A stretch of DNA of 64,000 nucleotides from Chaenocephalus aceratus (lineage: Eukaryota > Chordata > Actinopteri > Perciformes > Channichthyidae), in contig CM043792.1 in the NCBI GenBank assembly GCA_023974075.1, forward strand, positions 15,281,373 through 15,345,372, read 5' to 3'. The notes under the pieces were generated by a model. It worked only from the letters and a program-made list of their open reading frames with translations, had not been told where the DNA came from and did not search any database. Below, in pieces: positions 55,301 to 64,000 of this stretch (positions are counted from its first letter, which is position 1; every line of letters starts with the position of its first letter). The position numbers were made by a program, and so were the translations under genes.

Positions 55301-57708
55301 ACCCATGTGCCACAGTCTCTCTGTGACCCACTTTGCGGCAGAGGTCTTCAGAGCCCATTAGGGATGCCATCAAGGCATCCGTCATCGCAGGCTGCTGAAG
55401 ATGTGAGCAGGTCTGTCTCAGAGCAACAAAGAGCCTTTTCATTGCAAGCTACACGGCCACTTCTACCTTTTACATTCTGTGCATAGATGTTACTCTGTCA
55501 ACGCTCTGTGTCTTATCCAAACCTTCTATACAAGTCGTTTTCCTTAGTCTACCAAATTAACAATTTCATACAAAGGCTTTCTATTTTGCACAAGACACGT
55601 GCATGCATGGAGGACATTTTCGAGTTGATCTAAAGCTGAATTACAGCAAGTTTTTCCGCACACACTCTGTTCAAGATAATCCGAGGATAAGCAATTGGGT
55701 TCCATTTTGCGCTTTTGCTTGTCAGTCTCTTTTGCCAAATGCATTTCGGCCCTCAGTACAGCTTGTCTCTCCGGTCAGGAATGTGAACAGGTGACGGCTC
55801 ATCTCTGCTGCTTGCTATCAAATGAGTCCAGACGCTCCGTTTGACCCAGTGAACGGAGTGTCTTTATTCCGACTCTGCTGCCTGCTTTGAAGGATTCCCC
55901 CTGCTCTTTCAGCCCTGTGTGATTGTGTCAGTCTGTTGGTTAGAGTCCACTGTGACGTCAAGTGCACTGCTGACGATGAAGTCTGATGTGTTTGCCGGTT
56001 TACTTCCATGCAGCCTCTTTAAAATCTATATCAAAAGTAAACAGATTTGGTAGCATGCTGAAATTACAGACCATTTCTTTAACATGTGTAAAGCCATATT
56101 TTGTAAATCTGAGTAAAAGGGGAACACTGCAAAATACCTGGTATTTTTTCTAAAATGAAACTAACGCTGCAAAACATAATGGCAGAAATGTGTTCCTATA
56201 ATGAACAACGCAGCACGGTTGGTACACTGTCCATCAAACACTCAGAAGTGGCATGCTTCATTTGACTGAGTCATGGTCTGTCACATGCTGAAGCTTAAGT
56301 CTGGCTCAGCACCGCCCTGAGATAAGGCCTCGCACAACCAAACTCTAAAGACTATCAGCACTGACGTCTTACTTTAGCGCTCCACATTTCCCTTTTCATT
56401 CAGCAAAGGTCTAACCTACTTTTCTTCAGTGTGCTTTTCTGCCCGAAGTTGGGTCAGTGACAAAGCTCAGGTTATGCCAAGTTTTAACGTGCTCAGCAGT
56501 AAAATGTCTTCTGCAATCTTCACTTCCTGCTTTGAGCTGAGTTGTGTTTCCTGTCCTTTGACCAAGCAGAAGCTGGCTGACCTCATGTGTATCCCTCCAC
56601 TGCAAAAACAGATTAGGCAAGGTTTCATAAACGCAAATAGGCTCAAGTGAAGGGAGAAATCGTTGGCTCATTTCTATTGTCTCTGAATGCTGTTATCACG
56701 TAAAGTGTGTGGAGAGGTGGGGCTGCATTTGGCTTGATTAAATACTTTAAGTAAACCTCTGTGTTAGGCTATTGGTCTTTATAGCTATATTTCTGTTGGT
56801 AAACTCTCTCTTTACAACAAGACTGTCCAAATAAAGTTTACATTTACTAATACAACTTGAATCCATGACAAACAAGATGTGGTCACCGAAAGTTGCAGCG
56901 TTGAAAGTAATCTATTTTTGACTTGATAGTCATTATCTGGTTTTGGTATCATTACATGGAAACAGCCACAAAGATGTTCACACTATAAAGTCATACCTTT
57001 AACGTTGGCCTGATATCTCTGAAGACATGACTCACTGGAAGATATCTTTTAACTGTATGCTGGAAAGCACTCTAATGTCCTGCTATAACTGTTTGCTCCA
57101 TTGAGTCACTCCAGTCTCTCAGTCCAAGGTGATTCAATGTCTTGTTTTGTGAATCCAAAAACAAAAGATGTATGAAATGTAACCGAAAGTAATGAGAAAT
57201 ATCCATATTTGAGAGGGTTTTGGGCAACTTCTGTTATTTGAATTACAAAAAATACTTTAAGGATTAATCTAATATCAATATATGAAGTGTGTACATTTAT
57301 TTCTCAAATCTTTTCTGAAGTAAAGCCAAATCATGTGTTGTGTAGTGAACCATATACATGTGGGACGGAGCATGAGAGGAAACATGTGTTCTCCTCCAGC
57401 ACTTGTTTACGCTAAACATGGTTCAATGATCAACTCTTTATCCAGAGGCCCCGCCCACTGTGTTTCTGTGTCAACAACTTCAACTCTATAATTGTCAGCT
57501 GGTAATCTTGGCTAAACAAAATAATAAAAAAATAAAGATAGATCAGATAGTGTTTGAATGATCTCTTTTTGGAACAAAGAATTCCTCTCTGTGGAATTGT
57601 TTAGATGAAACACTGATTATAACATTCAGCAGACATCCTGTGTTTGTTTTCATGGAAAGCCTTTGTTCTGTTTCGAGCAAACTTTAACATACTGAATATG
57701 TTTTCCAG
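52309..57708. other. Presumed rab5c intron 1, no other gene
   Basis: Unique AT-rich sequence with a short CCCCTCC run near 55275. Open frames here have no recognisable domain and no splice context. Confidence 0.4.
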
Positions 57709-57885
57709 CTCCCACTGGTGAGGTCTCCTCTTCCTCCAGCTCATCTACCTGCCTGACCGAACTCCCCCCCCCCCCCCCCCCCCGTCTGTCTCAGCCTCAT
57801 CTACCCCCTGCACCGACCCAGGCCTCGAGTCAACCAGACCTCCTCCCGACTTCTTCTCCTTTCTCCTGATTAAAAGAACTGCGCT
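57709..57885 (+). other. rab5c: rab5c 5' UTR segment of the first coding exon
   Basis: It follows the acceptor TTTTCCAG at 57708 and runs to the ATG. It includes a poly-C tract of about 18-19 bases (57765-57783) followed by TCTGTCTCAGCC and is rich in CCTC. Confidence 0.5.
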
Positions 57886-63985
<6,100 letters not shown>

Positions 63986-64000
63986 CCAACACAACCAATC

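Overview
The window is vertebrate nuclear DNA, almost certainly from a ray-finned (percomorph-type) fish. Genes are split by GT-AG introns. Long CA/GT microsatellites, L2-type LINEs, a tRNA-derived SINE, and a very dense layer of short inverted-repeat DNA transposons (hAT, piggyBac-like, Harbinger-like, Tc1-like) are typical of teleosts. There are no operons, phage, plasmid or CRISPR features.

Four genes lie on the + strand. (1) The last three coding exons of a gene I do not recognise (2253-8466). (2) hcrt, the hypocretin/orexin precursor, in two coding exons (10395-12178). (3) kcnh4, an Elk-type voltage-gated K+ channel, in 15 coding exons (17300-44015, about 1173 aa). (4) rab5c, an early-endosome small GTPase, in five coding exons (57886-63985, 220 aa), with a probable non-coding first exon near 52.2 kb. 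HCRT, KCNH4 and RAB5C are also neighbours on human chromosome 17q21, in the same order relative to transcription, so this is a conserved synteny block.

Layout: 1-10.3 kb holds the 3' end of the unknown gene, with a MITE, an old hAT MITE, a SINE and an L2 tail in introns and flanks. At 10.3-12.2 kb is hcrt, whose intron carries a 5'-truncated L2. At 13.3-16.0 kb is an element with inverted arms of about 330 bp. Intron 1 of kcnh4 (17.4-28.1 kb) holds a nearly full-length L2-like LINE at 23.6-27.0 kb, preceded by a 1.1 kb MITE. Intron 2 holds a second LINE split by a MITE. Intron 7 has a 92-bp near-perfect palindrome. Introns 10 and 14 hold hAT elements with exact 8-bp target duplications. Between kcnh4 and rab5c are one hAT element and then a multiply nested composite (48.1-52.1 kb) ending next to the presumed rab5c promoter. 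Intron 2 of rab5c contains a hAT inside a hAT, with a roughly 280-bp GT repeat.

The genes do not form a pathway; they share a locus. Hcrt is a neuropeptide precursor, Kcnh4 sets neuronal excitability, and Rab5c controls endocytic traffic. I found no undescribed coding system. The most unusual content is structural: palindromes, layered transposons with readable insertion order, a possible alternative C-terminus in the first gene, and an atypical Rab5c prenylation tail. All family names come from reading the sequence and from memory; no database search was run.
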